NCBI GenBank assembly: GCA_900548005.1
Contig: URIZ01000001.1
Span: forward strand, 216,438-280,437
DNA length: 64,000 nt
Source of the DNA: an uncultured Eubacteriales bacterium
GTDB lineage: Bacteria; Bacillota; Clostridia; Christensenellales; CAG-917
Direction of reading: 5' to 3'
In this document: one piece after another, positions 43,800 to 52,400 of the stretch
How the letters are laid out: every line of letters begins with the position of its first letter
Numbering within the stretch: position 1 is the stretch's first letter
Position numbers and translations under genes: made by a program
Notes under the pieces: generated by a model
What the model was told of the DNA's origin: nothing
Databases searched by the model: none
Seen by the model: only the letters and a program-made list of their open reading frames with translations

Positions 43800-44743
43800 A
43801 TTGTTTCTCCTTCTTGGGTGAGCTTGTCAAGCTCGTCAAGCACGATTTGCGCCTCTTGTCTGTCTTTGAGCGTTGCGCCGCTGGCTTTGAGATGTCCGCC
43901 ACCGCCGTGCGCCACTGCGATTTGGTTGATGTTGCGATTTTTGGAGCGTATCTCGCACAGCACGCCTTGTTCGCACTCGGTGAAGTTCACCCACGTGTTC
44001 ACGCCCTTGATCTCGCCCATGCAATTCACCATACCGCGCGACACTGCTTGCGCTTCCATGCCCGTCTCGGCAACGCGCGCAAGGTCGGAATAGATATACG
44101 CAACGTTGTGCTCGGTGAAGCGGATTGCGGTGACAAACTCCGCGCGCAATTTCACGTTTTTGAATTCGTCCTGATACAGCTCGTTGTATATGCTCGTTGC
44201 GCTGAACCCTTTGGACAACAGAAAGCTCGCCAAATCGAACGTGCGCGGCGTTGTGCTGTCATAGCGGAATCTTCCGCTGTCCGTCACAAGCCCCGTGAAA
44301 AGCGCTTTGGCGGCGTCAACGGGCACGTCAAGTCCCCATTCGCGCGCAAGATAGGTCACAAGACCGCAACAACTCTCAAAACTCGTGTCGTCTATGTCGA
44401 TTTCCGCGATGTCTTCAACAAATATGTGGTGGTCTATGCGGATGCGAAGATCGGCAAGTTTGTAGCGATCGTCACTGATGAGCGAATTTGCCGACGTGTC
44501 CAGCACGATTGCCAATGCGCCGTGATACACTTCGTCGCTTATCTCGTCCATTTTGCTGCCGTCCATAAAGGAAAATCGCCTTGCGTCATCTCCCACGGCG
44601 TACACTTGCTTGTCGGGGAAGTTGTGCTCGATGATTTTCTTCAAGCCGATCTGACTGCCCATTGCGTCGCCGTCCGGGCTTGTGTGGCGGTGTATGACGA
44701 TAACGTCGTATTGCTTGATTGCGTCAAGTGCCTTGCTTATCAT
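43796..44743 (-). CDS. DHH/DHHA1 phosphoesterase (NrnA-like), copy 1 of pair
   Basis: A 315-residue paralogue upstream in the same operon. DHH motifs: RHTSPDGDAMGS, IVLDTSAN, IDHHIFVED, FTGLVTDSGRFRYD; DHHA1 end GGGGHLKASGAT. All metal ligands are present, so both copies should be active. The N-terminal half starts MISKALDAIKQYDVIVIHRH. Translationally coupled to the second copy. Confidence 0.9.
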   Translation of the reverse strand: MISKALDAIKQYDVIVIHRHTSPDGDAMGSQIGLKKIIEHNFPDKQVYAVGDDARRFSFMDGSKMDEISDEVYHGALAIVLDTSANSLISDDRYKLADLRIRIDHHIFVEDIAEIDIDDTSFESCCGLVTYLAREWGLDVPVDAAKALFTGLVTDSGRFRYDSTTPRTFDLASFLLSKGFSATSIYNELYQDEFKNVKLRAEFVTAIRFTEHNVAYIYSDLARVAETGMEAQAVSRGMVNCMGEIKGVNTWVNFTECEQGVLCEIRSKNRNINQIAVAHGGGGHLKASGATLKDRQEAQIVLDELDKLTQEGETI

Positions 44744-44877
44744 GTTTCACCTATAAGTTTTCTCAATTTATTTAGTAGTAAATGATACCACACAATGCGC
44801 ATTTAGTCAACAACGCGTTTTTGTGCGGTGAAAAGCCGTGATTTTGACGATGATTTGCCAAGCCTTGCGCAACGTCC

Positions 44878-44911
44878 GCAAAATAAAAACGCGCCCGTAT
44901 AGGACGCGTTT
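44878..44911 (-). terminator. Terminator of the M20 peptidase gene
   Basis: On the reverse strand AAACGCG.CC/GG.CGCGTTT folds with a short loop and runs into TTTTTATTT. Confidence 0.75.
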
Positions 44912-44923
44912 GGGTGGGTTAGA

Positions 44924-46240
44924 TCACTTGAAATCGCGGATAAACGTTTTGAAGAATCCGACGCATTCTTCCACCGATTTGATGTCCACGTTCTCGTTTG
45001 AAGCGTGCATGCCGCCAAGTTGATCGAACGAGAGCGTGCAGGGCGTGCAACGTATTGCGTGCGTTGCGATTTGTTGCAAAACTCTGCAATCCGTTCCGCC
45101 GAACATAAGGTAGGGCACAACCGCCACGTCGGGATATACCTTGTTGAGTGCCTTTTTGAAAGACTGATAACCTTCGCCGTTCAAATCTATCATCGGTGAC
45201 GCGTTGCGTTGCAAATCAACTTGCATTTCAAGGTCGAATTTCTTTGCGATTTTTTCAAGAATTTTGAAACATTTCTCGCAAGTGTCCGTCGGGGCGATAC
45301 GCAAGTTTGCGTTCACCCACGCTTCTTGCGGAATTACGTTGGGCGCGGCAGAGCCTTGCGACATCGTGAACACCATGCTTGTTGCAAACATACTGTTGCC
45401 GTAGGACGCGTTGATTTTCGGCGCAAGCTTGGACACCCACCAGCCGTTGAGCCCTATCGTCTTGCAGAAGAGTTTGAGTGGCGGTGTGAGAGCATCTCCC
45501 ATGCCGTAGATCATCGCTTTTGCCGCTTTCGACATCTTGGGCTTGAACACCGTGTGTTTTTCGCAATAATTTACAAACGCCGCAAGCCTTGCAATCGGCG
45601 TGTTTTTGGGAGGTTGAGAGGAGTGTCCGCCTTTGCCGCGCGCAATAAACTTGACGTCTGCATAGCCTTTTTCGAGTATGCCGACCGCTGCAACGTCTTT
45701 CGTCATGAATTTTGTCGTTTTTCTTATGATTGCGCCGCCTTCGTCAACGACGAGAAACGGAGTTATGCCGTGCGCTTTGAACCAGTCGCGCGCAACTTCC
45801 GCACCGGGACCGCCCGTTTCTTCGCAGTCGCTGTAACTGAGATATACGTCTTGCTCGGGCACGAAACCTTCCGCAATGAGTTCGTCAACCGCCTGTATGG
45901 TGGAAAACAGCGTATTCTTGCAGTCCATTGCGCCGCGACCGTAAACTTTGCCGTCTTCGATCGTCGCAGAGTAGGGCGGATATTTCCAATCGCCGCCCAC
46001 TGCCGGCACAACGTCTTGGTGCGCCATAAGCACGAGCGGACGCGTATTCGATTTTCCGCTCCATTTGTACAAAAGCAAATCGCCGCCGATGTCGATCTTA
46101 TCGCACTTTTCCGTCACGTTTGGGAACTCCTTGTCAAGCACCTTGTGGAAAGCGTCAAAATACTCGTGTCCGCTGTTGGTGACGGTGGGGCATTGAATGA
46201 GCTTTACAAAACTGTCTACGTATCCGTTTTCGTTTTTCAT
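44924..46240 (-). CDS. M20-family metallopeptidase (carboxypeptidase/dipeptidase type)
   Basis: Zinc hydrolase of the M20 family, close to the CPS1/PM20D1 branch by its layout. ATG 46240 has CAGGAG upstream; 438 residues. Metal ligands: MAHQDVVPAV (His, Asp), RGAMDCKNT (Asp), SDCEETGGPG (catalytic and bridging Glu pair), and a C-terminal GGTDCRVL; the dimerisation lid carries GKGGHSSQPP. No signal peptide, so it acts in the cytoplasm on peptides or N-acyl amino acids. Stands alone. Confidence 0.9.
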   Translation of the reverse strand: MKNENGYVDSFVKLIQCPTVTNSGHEYFDAFHKVLDKEFPNVTEKCDKIDIGGDLLLYKWSGKSNTRPLVLMAHQDVVPAVGGDWKYPPYSATIEDGKVYGRGAMDCKNTLFSTIQAVDELIAEGFVPEQDVYLSYSDCEETGGPGAEVARDWFKAHGITPFLVVDEGGAIIRKTTKFMTKDVAAVGILEKGYADVKFIARGKGGHSSQPPKNTPIARLAAFVNYCEKHTVFKPKMSKAAKAMIYGMGDALTPPLKLFCKTIGLNGWWVSKLAPKINASYGNSMFATSMVFTMSQGSAAPNVIPQEAWVNANLRIAPTDTCEKCFKILEKIAKKFDLEMQVDLQRNASPMIDLNGEGYQSFKKALNKVYPDVAVVPYLMFGGTDCRVLQQIATHAIRCTPCTLSFDQLGGMHASNENVDIKSVEECVGFFKTFIRDFK

Positions 46241-46406
46241 AACACACTCCTGATGATTTATTAAAACAATTGTACAATGCAATCGCCAATACTTCAAGCA
46301 AAATTTTCACGCGCCGAGTGAGAATTTCGCCGATTTGCCAACGAAATTTTGAAAATTTCAAAAATCAGTTGCAACAATCGATGATTTATGATATATTCAT
46401 TCTTGC

Positions 46407-46494
46407 GCCGGCGTGGTGAAACTGGCAGACGCGCTGGACTCAAAATCCTGTGGACTAATCATCCGTGTCGGTTCGAGTCCGACCGCCGGCACCA
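46407..46494 (+). tRNA. tRNA-Leu (anticodon CAA)
   Basis: Acceptor GCCGGCG pairs with CGCCGGC, followed by discriminator A and an encoded CCA. D arm with TGGCAGACG; anticodon loop CTCAAAA with CAA at 46441-46443 (the stem has one T-T mismatch); long variable arm typical of class II; T arm with GGTTCGAGTCC. 88 bases. Confidence 0.95.
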
Positions 46495-46502
46495 AACGAA
46501 AA

Positions 46503-46539
46503 AACAACCTTGCGAAACAACCGTAAGGTTGTTTTTTTA
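46503..46539 (+). terminator. Terminator after tRNA-Leu
   Basis: AACAACCTT/AAGGTTGTT stem followed by seven T. The T run itself starts a larger inverted repeat (TTTTTTATATATGC / GCATATATAAAAAA) with the first repeat unit. Confidence 0.85.
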
Positions 46540-46553
46540 TATATGCCGCGCGA

Positions 46554-47214
46554 CTGCTTGCAGTCAAGCGCGAGCATATATAAAAAAGCAAAACGCGTAG
46601 CGTTGTCGCAAGGTTGCTTTTGAGTGCCGCAGGTGGCATGAAATACCGCCGAGCACCAACGGAGTGCCGCAGGTGGCATGAAATACCGCCGGCGGTCGTT
46701 CTCGGTGTGCTTTGCACATGCGCATAAAATATGCGCCCCGACACCGTGTCGCTGACGCTCCGCTTTTGTGAGTGAACTCACTCGCTTCGCTATTACGCAC
46801 GCAAGCGTGCTACGAGTCCGACAAAAATGTAATTCTGCTTGCAGTCAAGCGCGAGCATATATAAAAAAACAAAACGCATAGCGTTGTCGCAAGGTTGCTT
46901 TTGAGTGCCGCAGGTGGCATGAAATACCGCCGAGCACCAACGGAGTGCCGCAGGTGGCATGAAATACCGCCGGCGGTCGTTCTCGGTGTGCTTTGCACAT
47001 GCGCATAAAATATGCGCCCCGACACCGTGTCGCTGACGCTCCGCTTTTGTGAGTGAACTCACTCGCTTCGCTATTACGCACGCAAGCGTGCTACGAGTCC
47101 GACAAAAATGTAATTCTGCTTGCAGTCAAGCGCAGGCATATATAAAAAAACAAAACGCGTAGCGTTGTCGCAAGCTTGCTTTTGAGTGCCGCAGGTGGCA
47201 TGAAATACCGCCGA
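46554..47214 (+). repeat. Tandem repeat of 281 bp, 2.35 copies
   Basis: Units 46554-46834 and 46835-47115 are nearly identical; a third is cut off at 47214. Each unit is a chain of small palindromes (GTGCC..GGCAT, ACCGCCGGCGGT, GTGCTTTGCAC, GCGCATAAAATATGCGC, GACACCGTGTC, GAGTGAACTCACTC, GCACGCAAGCGTGC), and a 45-base piece with GGTGGCATGAAATACCGCC occurs twice inside it. No gene is supported here or up to 47282. Confidence 0.9.
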
Positions 47215-47282
47215 ACAGAGATATTATATGCTTTCTACCTTTGGCAAAATTGTATATGCGATTGCTTGATTATAGTGTGAAA

Positions 47283-47981
47283 TTACTCTGCTTTTATCAT
47301 TCTATATCCAACGCCTACATGAGTTTGAATATATTGCGGTGAATCGGTGGTCGATTCGATTTTTTTGCGTAAGGTAGCCATAAAGACACGCAGAGAAGCG
47401 ATATTGCTTTCCCATGCCGCGCCCCATATTTTTTGCGTAATAAAAGTGTGGGTAAGTACTTTTCCGACGTTTCTCGACAGCAAACAAAGCAATTTATACT
47501 CGATTGGGGTAAGATGGAGTTCTTCATTGCTTAAATATGCGCACCCTGCCGCGTAATCTATTTTTAGATTTCCGTTCACAAAAATCGATTCGGACTTGTT
47601 CGCCGATTGCATTGTAGCCAATCTTCTTTCGGTAACTCTTATTCTTGCCAACAATTCTTCGACAGAAAACGGTTTTGTCAGATAATCGTCAGCGCCGGCG
47701 TCAAGTGCTTCGATTTTTTCTTTATCTTCGGTTCTTGCGCTTATTACGATGATCGGCAATTCCGACCATGTGCGAATTTTTTTGATAACATCAACACCGT
47801 CGATATCAGGCAAGCCTAAATCGAGCAAAACGATGTTCGGATTGTTGGAAGACGCTTGCATAAGGGCACTTTCGCCGGTTGAAGCGGTCATATAGTTGTA
47901 ACCGTGGGTTTTCAAGGTCGTTCCGATGAGGTTGCGAACCGGTGCATCGTCTTCCACAACTAAAATCAGCAAGTTATTCAT
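47283..47981 (-). CDS. kdpE: Response regulator, KdpE type
   Basis: OmpR-family regulator of 232 residues. Receiver domain: acidic pair VEDD, phospho-acceptor Asp in LLDLGLPD (about residue 53), Thr/Ser in IVISA, Lys in LTKPF. Winged helix: LTPIEYKLLCLLSRNVGKVL through TLRKKIE...GVGYRMI. The IWGAAWESNIASLRVFMATL segment is typical of KdpE. Start overlaps the kdpD end by 8 bases. Partner is the kinase just upstream. Codons are more AT-rich than in flanking core genes. Confidence 0.92.
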   Translation of the reverse strand: MNNLLILVVEDDAPVRNLIGTTLKTHGYNYMTASTGESALMQASSNNPNIVLLDLGLPDIDGVDVIKKIRTWSELPIIVISARTEDKEKIEALDAGADDYLTKPFSVEELLARIRVTERRLATMQSANKSESIFVNGNLKIDYAAGCAYLSNEELHLTPIEYKLLCLLSRNVGKVLTHTFITQKIWGAAWESNIASLRVFMATLRKKIESTTDSPQYIQTHVGVGYRMIKAE

Positions 47982-49944
47982 GAATATCCACCTCTCCTAC
48001 GGGTAGTGTAAACGTAAATATCGCACCGTGCGGAACATTGTCGGTTACGGTTATTTCTCCGCCGTGTGCGTTTATAATCGATTTGCATAACGAAAGCCCT
48101 ATTCCGATACTTCGACGACTATCGGCGATTTTGTTTGTGCCGGTGTAAAACATATCGAAAACACGCAGTTTTTGATCGTCTGCAATTCCGTTTCCGTTGT
48201 CCGCCACACTTAAACAAACCATATTGTCGGCTCTTTTTGATGTTATTGTGATCTGCGAATCGGAAGGGGTGTATTTGATTGCGTTGTCCAACAGATTGAT
48301 CAACACCTGCACAATAAGTCGAGCGTCCATTTGAGCAAGAAGCAAGTCATCGGGCTGGATGACGGTGATAGTTTGTTTTTCGCTTTTTACACGAACATGT
48401 TTCAGCGCCTCATCGATTACATCGCCGACAAGTTCGGTGGTTAAATTTATATTCATTCTGCCTTCTTCAAGGCGAGTTACGGAAAGCAAATTCTCAACCA
48501 GATTGATAAGCCAAAGAGAATCATCATAAATATCTTCGTAGATTTGCTTTTTTGTGATATCGTCAATATCGTTGCCGTTTGAAATCAGATTGCTTGCATT
48601 CCCGGAAATGGAAGTAAGCGGAGTTCGCAAGTCGTGCGATATGGAACGTAGCAGGTTTGCACGCAATTGTTCGTTTTTTGCCAAAACCGCGGCGCGTTCG
48701 CGTTCTTTTGCGTTTACAATTCCGTCAACAGCGAGCGCACATTCTCCTATAACGGAATTTACAATGCTTTCATCAAAGGCATCAATCGGATTGTTCCCGA
48801 CAAAAACGCCTATTGCACCATAGTTTTTGCCGTTTTTACATATTGGGAAAAAAGTATAGTCGTTTTCAGAGTAAATGCTTGTTCCTTTTCCTGCTTTTAC
48901 GTTGTTTTTGGTGACTTGCAGAAGTATTTGTGCGCAGTCTTGCGGCACAATGACCGTATCATTTTCAGTTGGAAGCGAGCAACGACATTGAGATTTGTCA
49001 TCGAAAACAATCACCGTTCGGTTTAACAGTTTTTTCAATTGATTTGCTGTAACGCGAAATATCTCACTTTCGTCGGGTGCTTGTTGAATCAACTGATTGG
49101 CATCAAACAAAATTTTTGTTCTGTATGCCGTTTGAGTTGCCTGACGTTCACGCGATTTAAGTTTTTCCGCCGTGCCGCCTATAACAAGGGATGCAACGAG
49201 CATAATCACAAAAGTCACGGGATATCCGTTGCCGTACGCTAACAGCGAAAACCTTGGTTCTGTAAACAAAAAATTAAAGAGCAATACACTCACGACAGAG
49301 GAGAGCACCCAACAAATCTTGCTTTCGGTCAATATGGCGGTGATGAGAATTCCGAGCATATAAACGGTTATAATGTTTGCATCGGTAAAGCCAAATTTTG
49401 AGAATATATAACCGAGAAGCGTTGCAATCGAAAGCACTATTGTCGAAACGATTACCCCTTTGACAATTTTGAAAAATGCCGGCTTTTCAAAGACTTTTGC
49501 CTTTCCTTTGGGCAAAACGGCATCGCTGTCGGGAATAATATGTATATCGACGTTTGGGGCGAGAGATATTAGTTTTTCCGTCAAAGTGGGCTGCAAAGCT
49601 AAACGTTTTTTGTTTACAACGCTTCTTCCGATCACTATTTTTGTAACGCCTGAAAGACGTGCATATTCCGCAATTTGAAAAGGAATATCGTCACCGCATA
49701 CCGTAGTGACGGATGCTCCGCATTCTTCTGCAAAATGTATATTGGAAAGCAATCGCTCTTTGTCTTTTGACTGCAATGATGCAGTGGATGGCGTTTTTAT
49801 GTACAATGCGGAAAACATTGCGCCGAACGCTTTTGCCATGGATGATGCCGTTTGTATTATTTTCGTATTCGAAGGCGATGAGGATATACAAACCAAAATA
49901 TGTTCGGCATTTTTGTCTGTATTTTTATTGTGATTGTCTGACAA
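47974..49944 (-). CDS. kdpD: KdpD-like sensor histidine kinase lacking the N-terminal KdpD domain
   Basis: Membrane sensor kinase of 656 residues. In order: universal-stress-like domain (about 14-140, HILVCISSSPSNTKIIQTAS, VIGRSV), four close-packed membrane helices (about 160-260), GAF-like domain (about 280-410), H-box SISHDLRTPLTS with His437, N-box LINLLDNAIKYTP, and GIGLSLCKSIINAHGG. Full KdpD has another roughly 210-residue domain with a Walker motif at its N-terminus; here translation starts right before the stress-like domain, behind AGGAGG. No kdpFABC is near; the upstream genes are ktrB and ktrA. Confidence 0.9.
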   Translation of the reverse strand: MSDNHNKNTDKNAEHILVCISSSPSNTKIIQTASSMAKAFGAMFSALYIKTPSTASLQSKDKERLLSNIHFAEECGASVTTVCGDDIPFQIAEYARLSGVTKIVIGRSVVNKKRLALQPTLTEKLISLAPNVDIHIIPDSDAVLPKGKAKVFEKPAFFKIVKGVIVSTIVLSIATLLGYIFSKFGFTDANIITVYMLGILITAILTESKICWVLSSVVSVLLFNFLFTEPRFSLLAYGNGYPVTFVIMLVASLVIGGTAEKLKSRERQATQTAYRTKILFDANQLIQQAPDESEIFRVTANQLKKLLNRTVIVFDDKSQCRCSLPTENDTVIVPQDCAQILLQVTKNNVKAGKGTSIYSENDYTFFPICKNGKNYGAIGVFVGNNPIDAFDESIVNSVIGECALAVDGIVNAKERERAAVLAKNEQLRANLLRSISHDLRTPLTSISGNASNLISNGNDIDDITKKQIYEDIYDDSLWLINLVENLLSVTRLEEGRMNINLTTELVGDVIDEALKHVRVKSEKQTITVIQPDDLLLAQMDARLIVQVLINLLDNAIKYTPSDSQITITSKRADNMVCLSVADNGNGIADDQKLRVFDMFYTGTNKIADSRRSIGIGLSLCKSIINAHGGEITVTDNVPHGAIFTFTLPVGEVDIHE

Positions 49945-50036
49945 ATTCTATCGACCTCCTTTTTTTATATAATAACATCGGTTGCTAAATCCTACAACTA
50001 CATTCTTTTGAACCGACAATAAATCTTATAGTTTTT

Positions 50037-50189
50037 TCATTTTTTACATTTGGTTCTTATGCGAACAGTTAATTTCGCATTGTTTTTTCGGACACTGGTC
50101 CTATATAGGTATTTATCGAGTTGTACCATCACGACAAAACCGATAGCGATTGCAAGAAGTGCCAATAGCACAAACATAATATCCGACAT
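50037..50189 (-). CDS. Small single-helix membrane protein in the potassium locus
   Basis: A 50-residue ORF between ktrA and kdpD. ATG 50189 lies one base after the ktrA stop (TAAGATG), so it should be translated by coupling. One membrane helix (MFVLLALLAIAIGFVVMVQL) followed by a basic tail (SVRKNNAKLTVRIRTKCKK). It is built like small transporter regulators such as KdpF but shows no clear sequence match that I can name. Confidence 0.6.
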   Translation of the reverse strand: MSDIMFVLLALLAIAIGFVVMVQLDKYLYRTSVRKNNAKLTVRIRTKCKK

Positions 50190-50190
50190 C

Positions 50191-50844
50191 TTATATTTCA
50201 AAACACTTTTTGATAAATTTATACTCGCCAAGAACAAGCAAAGACATATTTTGCGAAAGCATTGTTTCCGGTGTTATGACAGCGTTTATTTTTCCGTTTG
50301 TTTTTATTGCAATTATATTTATGTTGTATTTTTTTCTTATATCGATTTCACTTATAGTCTTGCCTATCCAATTTCGCGGCACGGAGACTTCAAAAATAGA
50401 ACATGAGTCGGACAGCTCTATATAATCGAGAATGTGGTCTGAGCTATAACGTATCGCTGTCCAAATGGCAAGTTGTTTTTCGGGATAAATGATTTCGTCT
50501 GCGCCGTTTCGCAGAAGAAATTTTGCCTGAACGTCTTGTTCTGCACGCGACACAACCTTTTGTGCCCCCATTTCCTTTAACAAGCACGTTGTTTCAAGAG
50601 AGCTTTGAAAGTTGCTGCCGATAGTTACGATGCATACGTCATAGTTTTTTACGCCCAGCGATTTCAGCAACGATTCGTTTGTGCTATCGCCGATTAACCC
50701 GTTGGTTACATAGGGCATAGCATCGTTTATCCTTTCTTCGTTTTCGTCGATCGCCATGATTTCGTGTCCTAATTCGTGCAATTTCATTGCAATATATTTT
50801 CCGAACCGTCCGAGACCTATCAATAAAATGGATTTCGTTTTCAT
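50191..50844 (-). CDS. ktrA: Potassium uptake regulatory subunit KtrA/TrkA
   Basis: Cytoplasmic RCK ring protein gating the KtrB channel, 217 residues. RCK-N: LIGLGRFGKYIAMKLHELGH with the Rossmann glycines and acidic AIDENEERIND, then GDSTNESLLKSLGV. RCK-C: about 135-217, ending LLVLGEYKFIKKCFEI. Binding site AGGAGG. It follows ktrB by 12 bases. Confidence 0.93.
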   Translation of the reverse strand: MKTKSILLIGLGRFGKYIAMKLHELGHEIMAIDENEERINDAMPYVTNGLIGDSTNESLLKSLGVKNYDVCIVTIGSNFQSSLETTCLLKEMGAQKVVSRAEQDVQAKFLLRNGADEIIYPEKQLAIWTAIRYSSDHILDYIELSDSCSIFEVSVPRNWIGKTISEIDIRKKYNINIIAIKTNGKINAVITPETMLSQNMSLLVLGEYKFIKKCFEI

Positions 50845-50856
50845 ATAATAACCTCC

Positions 50857-52185
50857 TTAACCGACTGCGATTGTATCCGTCGGCAATTTTGCCACTTGTT
50901 TTTTATTTGTGCCGAAAGCGGCATATATCAATGTCAATCCGCCTACGCGCCCGAAAAACATCGAGATGATCAAAATCAATTTGGATGCGATTCCGAGCGT
51001 CGGGGTAATTCCGAGCGTAAGTCCCACCGTGCCGACGGCGGATGCGGTTTCGAATAGACAGGACTTAATCGGCAAGTTTTCGATTGCGCTTATAGCCATT
51101 CCTCCAAATAAGAAGAGGACAATATACATGAGAAATATTGCCGAAGCCGTCTTAACAGTTCCATCATCGACGCTTCGTTTCATAAGTTCCGCATTATCTT
51201 TTTTTCTGAATACGGAAAAAGCGGAAGAGAATAAAACCGCTATCGTCGTCGTTTTCATGCCGCCTGCGGTAGAACCGGGAGAACCGCCTATCAGCATCAG
51301 AATAATCATAATGTATAGTCCCGTATCGCTGATTGCCGTAAGATCTACCGTATTAAACCCTGCCGTTCTCGGCGTTACCGATTGAAACAAAGACGCAAGT
51401 ATTCGCTTACCGACAGGCATATCGCTGAATTCAAAAAAGAAGAAGTATATTGCGGGCAAAACAATAAGCACGGCGGTGACAATCAATACCACTTTGCTTT
51501 GCGTGCGATATTCTTTTATTCGCCACTTGTGTTTGCAAACGTCTTCCCATACCAAAAAACCGATACCGCCGATAATAATCAGCAACATAATCGTAATATT
51601 GATGACGGGTTGTGTGGAATAGTGAGTGATAGACGTAAATTCTCCGCTTTTCGTCCCCATAATATCGAATCCTGCGTTGCAGAACGCCGACACAGAATGG
51701 AAAATCGACAGCCAAATACCTTCTGCGCCGTAATCTATACAAAATACGGGCATCATAACAAGAGCGCCGATAAGTTCAATCAAAAAAATTCCCTTGATTA
51801 TAAATCCGGTCAGGCGAACTATACCGCTCACATTTGGCGCGGAAATTGCGTTTTTCATCGTTTCGCGGCTGAATAAACCGATTTTTTTGCCCGAAATAAC
51901 GGCGAAAGACACAGCTATTGTAACAACGCCCATACCGCCGATTTGAATCAGCAACAATATGACAATTTGCCCGAATATCGTCCAATGAGTTGCCGTATCG
52001 AACACGATAAGTCCCGTTACGCAAACGGCGGACGTTGATGTAAACAGGGCATCGATAAAAGATGTCCACTCATGATTTTTTGAAGAAATCGGCAAAGACA
52101 ATAAAAATGCGCCAAGCAAAACAACGCCGGCAAATCCTAATAGTATTATTTGAAAAGACGATAGTTTCTTTTTGGGTATTTTCAT
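50857..52185 (-). CDS. ktrB: Potassium uptake channel subunit KtrB/TrkH
   Basis: SKT-superfamily membrane channel, 442 residues. Four filter loops: TSTSAVCVTGL, SVSAFCNAGFD, SVTPRTAGFNTV and ETASAVGTVGLTLG. Length fits KtrB rather than the longer TrkH. First gene of a reverse-strand operon ktrB-ktrA-small ORF-kdpD-kdpE. GAGG lies before the ATG. Confidence 0.93.
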   Translation of the reverse strand: MKIPKKKLSSFQIILLGFAGVVLLGAFLLSLPISSKNHEWTSFIDALFTSTSAVCVTGLIVFDTATHWTIFGQIVILLLIQIGGMGVVTIAVSFAVISGKKIGLFSRETMKNAISAPNVSGIVRLTGFIIKGIFLIELIGALVMMPVFCIDYGAEGIWLSIFHSVSAFCNAGFDIMGTKSGEFTSITHYSTQPVINITIMLLIIIGGIGFLVWEDVCKHKWRIKEYRTQSKVVLIVTAVLIVLPAIYFFFFEFSDMPVGKRILASLFQSVTPRTAGFNTVDLTAISDTGLYIMIILMLIGGSPGSTAGGMKTTTIAVLFSSAFSVFRKKDNAELMKRSVDDGTVKTASAIFLMYIVLFLFGGMAISAIENLPIKSCLFETASAVGTVGLTLGITPTLGIASKLILIISMFFGRVGGLTLIYAAFGTNKKQVAKLPTDTIAVG

Positions 52186-52400
52186 GCAAAACCTCGATCT
52201 GATTTGTCGACGTTATGCTATCACGTTTGCTATAAAGATGGCGTTAGGGTTCTTTCTTGATGTATTAAAATTGTATAAAGATAAAGGTGTGTTTGAGTCT
52301 GAATTGCGGAATTTGAAAAACAGTACAATCGACTATAAAAGCAATTGACGAATACTTGGCGTGACGCTTTGTATTCGCCAATTGGATGTTAGTGTTCAAA

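Noticed and set aside
46397..46781. Reverse-strand ORFs over tRNA-Leu, including one reading GGRTRTDTDD
   Set aside because: They are antisense translations of the tRNA and of the 281-bp repeats; this GGRTRTD-type peptide is a common annotation artefact from tRNA genes.
46793..47081. Reverse-strand ORFs in the second 281-bp unit, near-copies of those in the first
   Set aside because: Identity comes from the DNA repeat; there is no binding site, no conserved protein pattern, and three frames are open at once.
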